NCBI GenBank assembly: GCA_051954955.1
Contig: JBQCHF010000181.1
Span: 20,995 to 84,994, forward strand
Direction: 5' to 3'
Source of the DNA: JBQCHF01 sp051954955
Lineage (GTDB): Bacteria; Actinomycetota; Actinomycetes; Motilibacterales; Motilibacteraceae
DNA length: 64,000 nt
Positions within the stretch are counted from its first letter, which is position 1. Every line of letters starts with the position of its first letter. Below the pieces are notes generated by a model. The model saw only the letters and a program-made list of their open reading frames with translations, was not told where the DNA came from and searched no databases. Below are positions 41,509 through 49,981 of the stretch, one piece after another. Both the position numbers and the translations under genes were made by a program.

Positions 41509-43458
41509 TCAGACCTCCACCTGCGCGACCTTGCGCATCCAGAACCAGCCGACGGTGGTCAGCAGCAGGGCCGCGGCGGACATGACCAGGCCGAGGCCCG
41601 TGGTCCACAGCCCGTCCACGTAGTCCCGCCGGGTCAGGAACATGTAGCCGAACATGCCGATCGGCAGGGCGATGAGCACGTAGCCCGACAGGCGCCCCTC
41701 CGCGGACAGGGCGCGGACCTGCCGCCGCATCGCGGCACGCTCGCGCATGGTCCGCACCGTCGTCTCGAGGACCTCGGCGAGGTTGCCGCCCACCTGGTGC
41801 TGGACCCGAATCGCCATGACGACCCAGTGGAAGTCGACGCTCCTCATGCGGTCCGCGACGCGGTCCAGAGCGTCCTCGACGGGAGATCCCAGCCGCGCCT
41901 CGGCCAGCGCCCGCGCGAACTCGCCCGCCAGCGGCTGTCGGCCGTCCTGCACCGCGGCGTCGAGCGCCTGCGAGAGCGAGAATCCGCTGCGCAGGCTGCT
42001 GGCCACCAGCTGGAGCGTCTCGGGCAGGCCGTCCGCGAAGGAGTTGAGCCGACGCCTGGTCCGCACCCGCAGGTAGGCGACCGGGGCGAGCCCGCCCAGC
42101 AGGGCGCCCAGCACGGTCCCCGCCAGCAGGTGACCGCCCAGGAGCGCCACGAGCACCATCCCGACGACGACGGCCGCGACCTGCACCAGCAGCCACTCGT
42201 GCGGTCGCCAGCGGACGTCGGCGCGGTCCAGGCGCAGCGCCATCGACCGGTTCCAGCCCTGGCGCTCCACGATCCGCTCGGAGACTCCCAGCAGTCCCTG
42301 GGCGAGCCCGGTGCTGGGGGCCGGATCGGACTGCTTCACCTGCTGCCGGCGGCCGGCCAGCGTGTAGAACTCCAGGTCCCTCATCCGGCGGCGGCGGTTG
42401 CCCGTCACCGGGAGCAGCAGCGTGGCCGAGAGGAGCACCAGCGCGCAGAACACGATGGCCAGCAGCCAGATCGGTACCGGCACGGCGTGCATCGGGACGG
42501 TGTTCACCGGGACCGCGGCGTCGGCCGCCGGGGTACCGGCTGCCCGAGGCACCTGGGTCGTCACGCTGGTGGCGGCTTGGTAGGCCGCGGGACCGAAGCG
42601 CAGAGAGACCCGCACCTCGTGGCGGCCCGCCGCGGCTCCCGCCGGGAGCGAGGCCGTCACGGCGATCGTCCGGTCGAAGCTCCGCGCCACCTGGCCGAAC
42701 GCCGCGGACAGCTGGCCGGCGTCGGCCGCCGTGACCACCCGCCCGCCGGCCGCACGCGCCAGCCGGGTGAGCACCTCGGCCTGGCCGTCGGGGGTGCGGA
42801 ACCCGACCAGCGCCAGGTCGACCCCGGCCGCACGCAGCGCTGCCTCCGCGGCTCCCTGGTCTGTCCTGCTCGCCGTGTCGGCGCCGTCGCTGAGGACGAC
42901 GAGGGTCCGCTGACCGGTGCTGCCCAGAGCCTTCGCGCCGAGCACGAGGGCGTCGTAGAGGGCGGTGTCCCCGGCGTTCGCCTGCACCGTCGAGAGGCCC
43001 CGGGTCACGCCGGCACGGTCCCTGCTCGGCGGGACGAGCAACCGCGCGGTGCCGTCGAAGGTGACCAGCCCCACGGCGACGTCCGCCGGCAAACCATCCA
43101 GGAGCACCTGCGCTGCCTGCCGGGCAGCCACCAGGCCGCTGCCGCGCATCGACCCGCTGGTGTCCACGGCGAGCAGCAGCGAGCGGGCCGGCCCGGACGA
43201 GGTCCCCTCCTGCCCGGCCGCGACCACCGCCGCCGGCAACGGCGTGCCGTCCATGGTCACGGTGACCGTGGAGGCGTCGAGGGCAGTGCCGGCCGGCACG
43301 TCGGCGGCGGTGACCCGCAGCTCCAGCCGGTCGCCGTCGACCACTGCGGTCACCGAGGCATCGCCCGCCCCCTGACCGGCGAGAGCGGCGGGAGCCGACG
43401 CGAGGAGCAGCAGCCCTGCGCAGGCGGTTCCCAGCACCGCACGGAGCAGTCGGCTCAC
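41509..43458 (-). CDS. tadB: fusion of a secreted VWA domain to the Tad platform protein TadB
   Basis: A 649-residue protein that joins two functions. Residues 1-28 are a signal peptide; a von Willebrand A domain with an intact MIDAS (DTSGS at 99-103 and SDGAD near 205) fills about 30-280; a linker and membrane helix (IWLLAIVFCALVLLSATLLL, about 325-345) lead to a complete TadB/T2SSF part (about 380-649) with PETLQLVASSLRSGFSLSQALD and ALSAEGRLSGYVLI. The VWA part would be outside the membrane, positioned to contact the pilus or a substrate. The ATG overlaps the TadA stop. The usual TadB has about 280-320 residues and no VWA. Confidence 0.85.
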   Translation of the reverse strand: MSRLLRAVLGTACAGLLLLASAPAALAGQGAGDASVTAVVDGDRLELRVTAADVPAGTALDASTVTVTMDGTPLPAAVVAAGQEGTSSGPARSLLLAVDTSGSMRGSGLVAARQAAQVLLDGLPADVAVGLVTFDGTARLLVPPSRDRAGVTRGLSTVQANAGDTALYDALVLGAKALGSTGQRTLVVLSDGADTASRTDQGAAEAALRAAGVDLALVGFRTPDGQAEVLTRLARAAGGRVVTAADAGQLSAAFGQVARSFDRTIAVTASLPAGAAAGRHEVRVSLRFGPAAYQAATSVTTQVPRAAGTPAADAAVPVNTVPMHAVPVPIWLLAIVFCALVLLSATLLLPVTGNRRRRMRDLEFYTLAGRRQQVKQSDPAPSTGLAQGLLGVSERIVERQGWNRSMALRLDRADVRWRPHEWLLVQVAAVVVGMVLVALLGGHLLAGTVLGALLGGLAPVAYLRVRTRRRLNSFADGLPETLQLVASSLRSGFSLSQALDAAVQDGRQPLAGEFARALAEARLGSPVEDALDRVADRMRSVDFHWVVMAIRVQHQVGGNLAEVLETTVRTMRERAAMRRQVRALSAEGRLSGYVLIALPIGMFGYMFLTRRDYVDGLWTTGLGLVMSAAALLLTTVGWFWMRKVAQVEV

Positions 43459-44834
43459 CGTCCCGCTCCATCCAGTGCGAAGACCTCGACCGGCAGCCAG
43501 ATCCCGGCGTCGGCGAGCTTGTCGACGAACCGCGGCCGCAGCCCGGTCGCCTTCTGCCGGCCGAGGTGCCTACCCGCCGCGTCCGTGCCCATGCGGTGGT
43601 CGAAGAGGAAGAGGTCCTGCAGCGTGATGACCTCACCCTCCATGCCGACCACCTCGGTGACGTGGGTGATCCGGCGGCTGCCGTCGCGCAGCCGGGCCTG
43701 GTGCACGACCAGGTCGATCCCGCTGGCGACCTGCTCGCGGATGGCCCGGACCGGCAGGTCGACACCGGCCATCAGCACCATGGTCTCCAGCCGGGACAGG
43801 GAGTCGCGCGGTGAGTTGGCGTGCACGGTGGTGATGGAGCCGTCGTGGCCGGTGTTCATCGCCTGGAGCATGTCCAGGGCCGCCCCGTCGCGGACCTCGC
43901 CGACGACGATGCGGTCCGGGCGCATGCGCAGCGCGTTGCGGACCAGGTCCCGGATGGCGATCTCGCCCTTGCCCTCGATGTTGGCCGGGCGAGACTCCAT
44001 CCGCAGCACGTGCTCCTGGTGCAGCTGCAGCTCGGCGGCGTCCTCGATCGTGACGATCCGCTCGTCGCTCGGGATGAAGCCGGACAGGACGTTGAGCGTG
44101 GTCGTCTTGCCCGATCCGGTACCTCCGCTGATGAGGATGTTGAGCCGCCCACGCACACAGGCCGCGAGCAGCTCGGCCAGCGCCCGCGTCATGGTTCCGA
44201 AGCCGACGAGGTCCTCGGCGGTGAAGGGGTCGGCGGCGAACTTGCGGACGGTCAGCAACGAGCCGTCGATCGCCACCGGCGGCACCACGGCGTTCACCCG
44301 GCTCCCGTCGGGCAGCCGGGCGTCCACCATCGGGCTCGCCTCGTCGACCCGGCGCCCCACCCGGCCCACGATCTTGTCGATCGTCCGGCGCAGGTGCGCC
44401 TCGCTCTGGAACCTGGCGTCGACCGCGAAGATCTTGCCGAAGCGCTCGACGTAGATCTGCTCGCACCCGTTCACCATGATCTCGGTGACCTCGGGGTCGC
44501 GCAGGTAGGGCTCGAGCGGCCCATGGCCGAGGATCTCGTCGGCCACCTCCTGGGCCACCCGGGTGCGGTCGGCCAGCGTGAGCGGGGTCTCCTCGACCTC
44601 GAGAACGGACTGCAGGGACTGGCGGACCTTCTGCTCGAGCTCGCCCTGATCCATCCGCGCGTCGTAGAGCTTCGGGCCGAGGCTGTCCAGCAGGGACTGG
44701 TGCACGCTCTGCTTCAGCCCGAGGAAGGGGTCTGCCGTCCTGTGGGCAGACGGCTCCCCGCCCTCCGGCCCGCGCAGCGGTGCCGGTGGGGCGTCGACGC
44801 GACGGGCCTGGTTGATGCGGTCCTGCAGGCTCAT
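43455..44834 (-). CDS. tadA: Tad pilus assembly ATPase (TadA/CpaF)
   Basis: A 459-residue secretion ATPase. Walker A SGGTGSGKTTTLN, the Asp box (RIVTIEDAAELQL), Walker B (RPDRIVVGEVRDGAALD) and the His box (GHDGSITTVHANSP) are complete. It powers pilin polymerisation from the cytosolic face. The N-terminus (about 1-130) is the usual CpaF-type extension. It is coupled by 4-base ATGA overlaps to both neighbours. TadA-type proteins also drive retraction in some systems. Confidence 0.94.
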   Translation of the reverse strand: MSLQDRINQARRVDAPPAPLRGPEGGEPSAHRTADPFLGLKQSVHQSLLDSLGPKLYDARMDQGELEQKVRQSLQSVLEVEETPLTLADRTRVAQEVADEILGHGPLEPYLRDPEVTEIMVNGCEQIYVERFGKIFAVDARFQSEAHLRRTIDKIVGRVGRRVDEASPMVDARLPDGSRVNAVVPPVAIDGSLLTVRKFAADPFTAEDLVGFGTMTRALAELLAACVRGRLNILISGGTGSGKTTTLNVLSGFIPSDERIVTIEDAAELQLHQEHVLRMESRPANIEGKGEIAIRDLVRNALRMRPDRIVVGEVRDGAALDMLQAMNTGHDGSITTVHANSPRDSLSRLETMVLMAGVDLPVRAIREQVASGIDLVVHQARLRDGSRRITHVTEVVGMEGEVITLQDLFLFDHRMGTDAAGRHLGRQKATGLRPRFVDKLADAGIWLPVEVFALDGAGR

Positions 44835-46066
44835 GCCCCGCTCCCCCCGCGCAGGAAGGCGAACGGACGGCGGCCCGGCGCCGGGGCCGGCGTGGCCGCG
44901 GTCGCGTGCGCGGGGGTGCTCCCGCGACGGCGCTGCCCGCTCACGTCGCCCCGGATCCGGACGTCGGCCAGCTGCCGGATGGCCTGGCTGACCGGGTGCC
45001 CTGGTTCGTCGAGGAGGATCGGCACCCCCTTGTTGATGGAGGCCGACACCGACCGGCTCGACGGCACCTGCACGGCCACCGGCACGCGCAGCGTCTTCTC
45101 GACGTCGGAGACCGCCAGTCCCACCTTGGAGTCGCTGCGGTTGAGCACGACGTGCCAGTTCTCCCGCGGGTAGCCCAGCAGGTCGAGCATGTCGAGGGTG
45201 AGCCGCAGGTTCTTCAGGGCGGGGATGTCCAGCGTGGCCAGCAGGACGTAGACGTCCGAGATGTCGAACGCGGCCAGCACGTGGTCGGTGAACGCCGGCG
45301 GTGAGTCGACGACGACGTAGTCGTACATCCCGCGCAGCACCCGGAGCAGCTCGCTGACGACGGTGGCCGGGATCCGCTCCGCCTCTCCGGGCTCGAGCGG
45401 CGCGAGGATGGTCCACAGCCCGGGGCTGTGCGGTGTGAGCAGGGACTCGACGCCCTGCGGGTCGATCCGCCCCGCCATCGGCACCGCGTCCACGATCGTC
45501 CTCGAGGGCACCAGCTGCATGGCGATGGCGACATCACCGAAGGCGAGGTCGAGGTCGATGATGCAGACCCTCCGCTGCCCCCCGTCCGCGAGCGCGACGC
45601 CGAGATTCGTGGCGAGGGTGGTCTTCCCGCACCCGCCCTTGGCCGAGAAGACCGTCACCACCTTGCCCGCGGGCCGGTCCTCCGTGGTGGCGCCGCTGCC
45701 CAGCAGGCTGCGCGAGACCTGCAGCGAGCGGCGGCAGGCGTCGGCGACGGCGGTGAGGTCCTCGGGGTTGACCACCTCGCGCACCCCGGCGCGCAGCGCC
45801 TGGTTGAGCACCCCGACGTCGACCCGCCGGCGCAGCAGCACGACACCGAGCTCCGGACGGGTGGTGCGATGGTCGGAGGCCAGCTGCAGCGCCGGGCCGA
45901 GGTCGACCTCGGGGCCGATCACCACCAGCAGCTCGCCGGCGCGCTCCTCCAGCGCCCGGGCGGCCGCGTGCGCGGTCTCCACCGTCACGACGTCGCCACC
46001 GATGGCGAAGGACAGCGACTCGGCAGCCGCCCGGTCCTGCTCGAAGAGGATGGTCACCGTGCTCAC
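44831..46066 (-). CDS. tadZ: TadZ/CpaE-like localisation ATPase
   Basis: A 411-residue protein with an atypical N-terminal receiver (about 1-120, ending near VNPEDL) and a MinD/ParA-like ATPase. The deviant Walker A is FSAKGGCGKTTLATNL, then IIDLDLAFGD and VVVDSPPAFTDHVLAAF. It ends in a Pro/Ala-rich tail. TadZ proteins place the pilus machine at the pole. GTG at 46066 overlaps the cpaB stop as GTGA; its own stop overlaps tadA. The frame stays open upstream across cpaB, but that part is not coding. Confidence 0.87.
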   Translation of the reverse strand: MSTVTILFEQDRAAAESLSFAIGGDVVTVETAHAAARALEERAGELLVVIGPEVDLGPALQLASDHRTTRPELGVVLLRRRVDVGVLNQALRAGVREVVNPEDLTAVADACRRSLQVSRSLLGSGATTEDRPAGKVVTVFSAKGGCGKTTLATNLGVALADGGQRRVCIIDLDLAFGDVAIAMQLVPSRTIVDAVPMAGRIDPQGVESLLTPHSPGLWTILAPLEPGEAERIPATVVSELLRVLRGMYDYVVVDSPPAFTDHVLAAFDISDVYVLLATLDIPALKNLRLTLDMLDLLGYPRENWHVVLNRSDSKVGLAVSDVEKTLRVPVAVQVPSSRSVSASINKGVPILLDEPGHPVSQAIRQLADVRIRGDVSGQRRRGSTPAHATAATPAPAPGRRPFAFLRGGSGA

Positions 46067-46902
46067 CGGCCCGAGAAGATGCCGAGGTCGTCGACGCCTG
46101 CGTCGGCGCTGATGCTGCTCTGCGCGCCGAGCAGGGCGAAGGACAGCGTCCCGGTGTTGAACACGTGGATGAGCCGCTCGGCCTGCTCCTGGGTGACGGC
46201 GACCGTCACCACCGACGTGGACACCTGCTGGTCGCCCTGCTTGCCCTGCTGGTCCTGCTGGTCCTGCTTGCTTCCGGTGGTCTGCGCGGCCGTCGTCACC
46301 GCCGGCTGTGCCGACTCCCCGGTCGCGCCCACCCCGATGACCTGGACCCGGTCGATGAGCAGGCGCGTCGCCCGCACCTTGTCCGGGCCGTCGGCGAGCT
46401 TGTCCCCGCTGGGGACCCGCTGGCCCTTGACGCTGGTGCGCACGTTGAAGGTGTCGAAGATGGCGATCTGCGCGCCGGGCTGGAGGAACGAGCCGACCCG
46501 CGCCGGGTCCTGCAGCTCCACCGCCACCGCCATCGTCCCCGGCGGCAGCGCGACGGGGTCGGACGACTTCGCCTGCGGAGCAGCGAACAGCGAGGACAGG
46601 ACCAGCTGCCCGGCGGGGATGTCGGCCGCCGCCACCAGCGACTGGTTGGCCGGGGTGAGCGCGGTCATCGCACCTGAGGGCACTCCCTTGGCGGCGATGC
46701 TCTCCTGCACCAGCAGGCCCTTGTCCACCGCGGCCTTGGCCGTGGTCCCGGCAGGAACCACCGCGCGGGCGACGTAGACCGGGACCGGCTGCTGGCCGCG
46801 CACGGCGCGGGTGTCCGCGGCACGCACGTAGACGAAGACGCCCGCGGTGCCGGTCACGGCCAGGGCGACCGCGAGCAGGACGGCGGCAAGACGACGTGTC
46901 AT
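46063..46902 (-). CDS. cpaB: Flp pilus assembly protein CpaB/RcpC
   Basis: A 279-residue secreted protein: an N-terminal signal or anchor segment (RLAAVLLAVALAVTGTAGVFVYV), a SAF domain (VYVARAVVPAGTTAKAAVDKGLL...AAADIPAGQLVLSSLF) and the RcpC domain with a Gln/Asp/Lys-rich insertion (GSKQDQQDQQGKQGDQQ) encoded by an imperfect trinucleotide-rich tract. In Gram-negatives it aids passage across the outer membrane or periplasm; here it probably binds peptidoglycan or guides the pilus. The ATG has GGGGGAG eight bases upstream. Confidence 0.87.
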   Translation of the reverse strand: MTRRLAAVLLAVALAVTGTAGVFVYVRAADTRAVRGQQPVPVYVARAVVPAGTTAKAAVDKGLLVQESIAAKGVPSGAMTALTPANQSLVAAADIPAGQLVLSSLFAAPQAKSSDPVALPPGTMAVAVELQDPARVGSFLQPGAQIAIFDTFNVRTSVKGQRVPSGDKLADGPDKVRATRLLIDRVQVIGVGATGESAQPAVTTAAQTTGSKQDQQDQQGKQGDQQVSTSVVTVAVTQEQAERLIHVFNTGTLSFALLGAQSSISADAGVDDLGIFSGR

Positions 46903-46953
46903 GAAGCACTCCCCCGGGGGTCCCGGATCGGCCGGCGCATGGGTGGGCCGTGC

Positions 46954-48069
46954 CTAGTCGATGAGCTGGACGACGTTGACGCCGCCGGCGGGGCCGCTGC
47001 CGAGCGTCCCGTCGTCGATCGTCGTGGTGGTGAAGTAGCCGGAGATGCAGGACTTGCTGCCGCCGCAGGGCAACGCACCGGTCTTCAGCGAGGGCACCTT
47101 GTCCGTGCCGTTGATGGAGTAGCCGGTGAGGTAGAAGGCGGCGAAGCGGTCCATGTAGTAGTGGCCGTTCGTGCCGTTGAGGTCGTTGGTCTTGTAGTAG
47201 ATGGGCAGGGCCACGGTCTTGCCGACCAGGCTCGCGAGCTCGGCGCTGGAGCAGGTCGACGGGACGGGGCGCCCGGTCTTGTCGTCGAACACGTGGGTCA
47301 CGTCGCTCGACGTGGTGCAGCCGTCGCTCGGCGGGCTGGGGTCTGGCTGCAACCAACCGAAGCCACCCGGCAGGTCCGCGCCGGACTTCTTGGCCGCCGG
47401 ACAACCGCTGACCGGGTTGTCGGTGTCGTGGAAGTAGAGCGTGGCCTCCTGGTACGGGGCGGCGGGCCACGTCGGGGTCGGAGGTGCGTCAGGGATCGGC
47501 GGCGCGAAGAGCGTCCCGTCGGCGGTGTAGTACTTCCACTCGCAGAGCGAGATCGTGAGCGGCAATGCGCTGACGATGCTGCCCGGTGTGCCGTAGGCAG
47601 CCACCGCCCGCGCACCGACCGTCTGCCCGGTGTTGCCCAGGACCTGGCTCAGCACCGGTAGGACGACGTTGCCGGTCGCGGTCTGGGTCTTCGTCCCCAC
47701 GCTCACGTAGAAAGCGTGGGCGGGAACCCCGGCGGGGGTCGTGCTGCACGCGGGCAGGCCCGGGGCCGTCCCGCAGACGGGGTCGACGTCGGCCAGCGCG
47801 GTGAGGTTGTCCGTCTGCGCGTTCGCGTCGGCGAGGTTCTTCGCGGTGGTGAGGTAGGCACCGCACCCCGTCTTGGCGCACAGGTCGGCCAGGCCCAGGG
47901 CGCCCGCGTCGGCGCCGTTCTGCAGCTCGCGGCGCTCCAGGTAGAGCTGGCCGACGTCGATGACGAGGGCGCCCATCCCGACCAGCACGAGCGAGAAGAC
48001 GATGGCCACCACGACGGCCACCGCGCCGCGCTCGTCCGTGGCCTGCTTGCGGGTGGTCAGCCGCCGCAT
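46954..48069 (-). CDS. tadG: TadG-like pseudopilin / pilus assembly protein
   Basis: A 371-residue protein with the TadG-type N-terminus: ERGAVAVVVAIVFSLVLVGMGALVIDVGQLYLERRELQNGADAGALGLA. The rest is extracytoplasmic, with several Cys pairs (CAKTGC, CGTAPGLPAC, CGGSKSC) suggesting disulfides. No MIDAS motif is evident, in contrast to the VWA on TadB. The ATG overlaps the tadE stop by 13 bases. Pilus assembly or tip function is inferred from the operon. Confidence 0.8.
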   Translation of the reverse strand: MRRLTTRKQATDERGAVAVVVAIVFSLVLVGMGALVIDVGQLYLERRELQNGADAGALGLADLCAKTGCGAYLTTAKNLADANAQTDNLTALADVDPVCGTAPGLPACSTTPAGVPAHAFYVSVGTKTQTATGNVVLPVLSQVLGNTGQTVGARAVAAYGTPGSIVSALPLTISLCEWKYYTADGTLFAPPIPDAPPTPTWPAAPYQEATLYFHDTDNPVSGCPAAKKSGADLPGGFGWLQPDPSPPSDGCTTSSDVTHVFDDKTGRPVPSTCSSAELASLVGKTVALPIYYKTNDLNGTNGHYYMDRFAAFYLTGYSINGTDKVPSLKTGALPCGGSKSCISGYFTTTTIDDGTLGSGPAGGVNVVQLID

Positions 48070-48455
48070 CGCATGGCCGCCTTTCCAGCGATGTCGAAGG
48101 TGACGTCGGTGACCAGCGGGATGTCGAGCGACCACCCGGCTCGGGTGACGGTGGTGGTCATGGTGCTGCCGGTCGAGCACGAAGCCCCGCCCGCGGAGCT
48201 GGTGAAGGTCACGGTGCACGAGCCGACGGTCGGGCAGACGGTGGGAGCGGCCTGGATCGCGATCGTGCTGGCGGCAGCAGCGTCGTCCTTGACCACCATC
48301 GTGCGAGCCGCCTCGCGGGCCGCCCCGGCGAGCTCGATCTTCGCGTTGAAGGCCAACCCGAACTCGATGATGCCGAAGACCAGCATGACGAGGAGGGGGA
48401 GGACGAGCGCGAACTCGACCGCTGCAGCGCCGGCATCGTCATCGCCTGATCGCAT
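48057..48455 (-). CDS. tadE: TadE-like minor pseudopilin
   Basis: A 132-residue pseudopilin with the TadE signature AGAAAVEFALVLPLLVMLVFGIIEFGLAF and the Glu at position 5 of the mature segment, then a periplasmic-side domain with three Cys. ATG at 48455 has GAGGGAG just upstream; GTG at 48467 is the alternative. It is expected to be processed by a TadV-type prepilin peptidase, which is not encoded in this window. Confidence 0.85.
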   Translation of the reverse strand: MRSGDDDAGAAAVEFALVLPLLVMLVFGIIEFGLAFNAKIELAGAAREAARTMVVKDDAAAASTIAIQAAPTVCPTVGSCTVTFTSSAGGASCSTGSTMTTTVTRAGWSLDIPLVTDVTFDIAGKAAMRCGG

Positions 48456-48505
48456 CTGCTCCCTCACTTCCTACCAGTCGACGAACAAGGCCCTTCAGCG
48501 CCGAG

Positions 48506-48542
48506 GGCGCGGCTGCCCGCTAAGCATCGGGACAGCCGCGCC
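48506..48542 (-). terminator. hairpin between flp and tadE
   Basis: GGCGCGGCTG at 48506-48515 pairs with CAGCCGCGCC at 48533-48542, with further CCC/GGG pairs inside. Between the pilin gene and the rest of the operon it could stop part of the transcripts, giving more pilin than machinery. Confidence 0.5.
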
Positions 48543-48553
48543 GCCGGTCAGCA

Positions 48554-48736
48554 CTACGGAAGAGCGGGGAACTTGCTGGAGACGGTGGTGAACGCAACGT
48601 TGATCTGCTTGCCGAGCGTAAAGACGATCACGACGATCACCGCGGCAATGGCCGCGACCATGAGCCCGTACTCCACAGCCGTAGCACCGCGGTCCTCGTT
48701 GGCGCGCAGCTGGAGCTTGGCGATGTACTTGAGCAT
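48554..48736 (-). CDS. flp: Flp/Fap-type major pilin
   Basis: A 60-residue prepilin. The leader MLKYIAKLQLRANEDRG precedes the Flp motif GATAVEYGLMVAAIAAVIVVI with the conserved Glu-Tyr pair; cleavage is expected after the Gly at about residue 17. A short C-terminal segment follows. ATG at 48736 has GAGGGG eight bases upstream. It is the first gene of the Tad operon, with a hairpin between it and tadE. Confidence 0.93.
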   Translation of the reverse strand: MLKYIAKLQLRANEDRGATAVEYGLMVAAIAAVIVVIVFTLGKQINVAFTTVSSKFPALP

Positions 48737-49021
48737 GTCGAACCCCTCGTGAACGTGGGCCGGGCCGGCGGGCCCGGTGGGCCGACGAGCGTCGGCCGAC
48801 GTCACCGAGAGTGCGGTGACCCTGCGTGCTCGCCCATGGGGAGAACGGGTCCTCTCGCACGCCGATCCGGCGACCCGGATGGCCGTTCGGACGATCCCGA
48901 GATCGGCGAATGGAGCAGGTTCGGGCAAAGGGTGGACGCGAAGCGTCGATCGCCAAGTGACGCAGCGTGCCCGGGTACCCTCCGAGATCGGCGCCGCCCT
49001 TGCGCCCCGGAGGGAGGACCG
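48737..49021. promoter_or_regulatory. divergent control region of flp and the GT2 gene
   Basis: About 285 bases. A plus-strand TACCCT near 48974 could be the -10 of the glycosyltransferase transcript. No TANNNT at the leaderless distance is seen for flp, which has a ribosome-binding site. No repeats like those at 35966 were found here. Confidence 0.35.
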
Positions 49022-49981
49022 TTGCTCAGCGTCGTCGTGCCGGTCTTCGAGGAGGAGGAGGTCCTCCCCCTCACCGCGGCGCGCCTGCGCACCGTCCTCG
49101 ACGCACTCCATGAGCCGTACGAGGTCGTCGCGGTGGACGACGGCAGCCGCGACGGCACCGCCCTCGTCCTCGCCGGCCTCCGTCAGGACTGGCCGCAGCT
49201 GCGAGTCGTCCGCCTGCGCAGGAACAGCGGCCACCAGGCCGCCCTCACCGCCGGACTGGAGCGCGCCCGCGGCGACTGGGTCGTCACCATCGACGCCGAC
49301 CTCCAGGACCCGCCCGAGCTCATCCCGCTCATGCTGGAGCGGGCGAGAGCGGACGGCTCGGACGTCGTCTACGCCGTCCGCGAGGACCGCAGCAGCGACT
49401 CGCGGTTCAAGCGGTGGACCGCCGGCCTCTACTACCGGCTGATCCGACGGTTGGCCGGCGACGACGTGCCGCACTCCGCCGGCGACTTCCGGCTGATGAG
49501 CCGGGCTGTCGTCGACGACCTCAAGGCGCTGCCGGAACGCCACCGGGTCTACCGGCTGCTGATCCCGTGGCTGGGCCACCCGAGCAGCCAGGTCGCCTAC
49601 CGGCGGGAGAAGCGCGCGGCGGGCGTCAGCAAGTACCCGCTGCACAAGATGACCCGGCTGGCACTGGACAGCGTCACCTCGTTCACCGGGGCACCGCTGC
49701 GGATCGCCACCTGGGTGGGCCTCTACGGCGCAATGCTGTGCGGCCTGCTCACCGCCGGCGCGGTGGCCGCCTACCTGCTCGGGCACACCGTCCCGGGGTG
49801 GGCCTCGGTCACCGTCGGGATCCTGTTCCTGGGCGCCGTGCAGCTGCTGTGCCTGGGCCTGCTCGGCGAGTACGTCGGCCGGCTGTTCGCCGAGGCGCAG
49901 CACCGGCCGCTCTACTACGTCGCGTCGGACACAGCCGACGAGCTCGGTGCGAAGAAAACTCAGTTACGACACGAGACCTAG
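49022..49981 (+). CDS. GT2-family polyprenyl-phosphate glycosyltransferase
   Basis: A 319-residue GT-A glycosyltransferase of the DPM1/GtrB type. Motifs are SVVVPVFEEEEVL, VVAVDDGSRDGT, the DAD of IDADLQDPP, and HSAGDFRLMSR; two C-terminal membrane helices follow (about 235-300). It should transfer a sugar from a nucleotide to a polyprenyl phosphate. The start is a TTG with GGAGGGAGG seven bases before it, which decides the choice, since the frame is open 91 codons upstream without a good site. Its stop shares CTAG with the convergent methyltransferase gene. Confidence 0.85.
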   Translation: MLSVVVPVFEEEEVLPLTAARLRTVLDALHEPYEVVAVDDGSRDGTALVLAGLRQDWPQLRVVRLRRNSGHQAALTAGLERARGDWVVTIDADLQDPPELIPLMLERARADGSDVVYAVREDRSSDSRFKRWTAGLYYRLIRRLAGDDVPHSAGDFRLMSRAVVDDLKALPERHRVYRLLIPWLGHPSSQVAYRREKRAAGVSKYPLHKMTRLALDSVTSFTGAPLRIATWVGLYGAMLCGLLTAGAVAAYLLGHTVPGWASVTVGILFLGAVQLLCLGLLGEYVGRLFAEAQHRPLYYVASDTADELGAKKTQLRHET

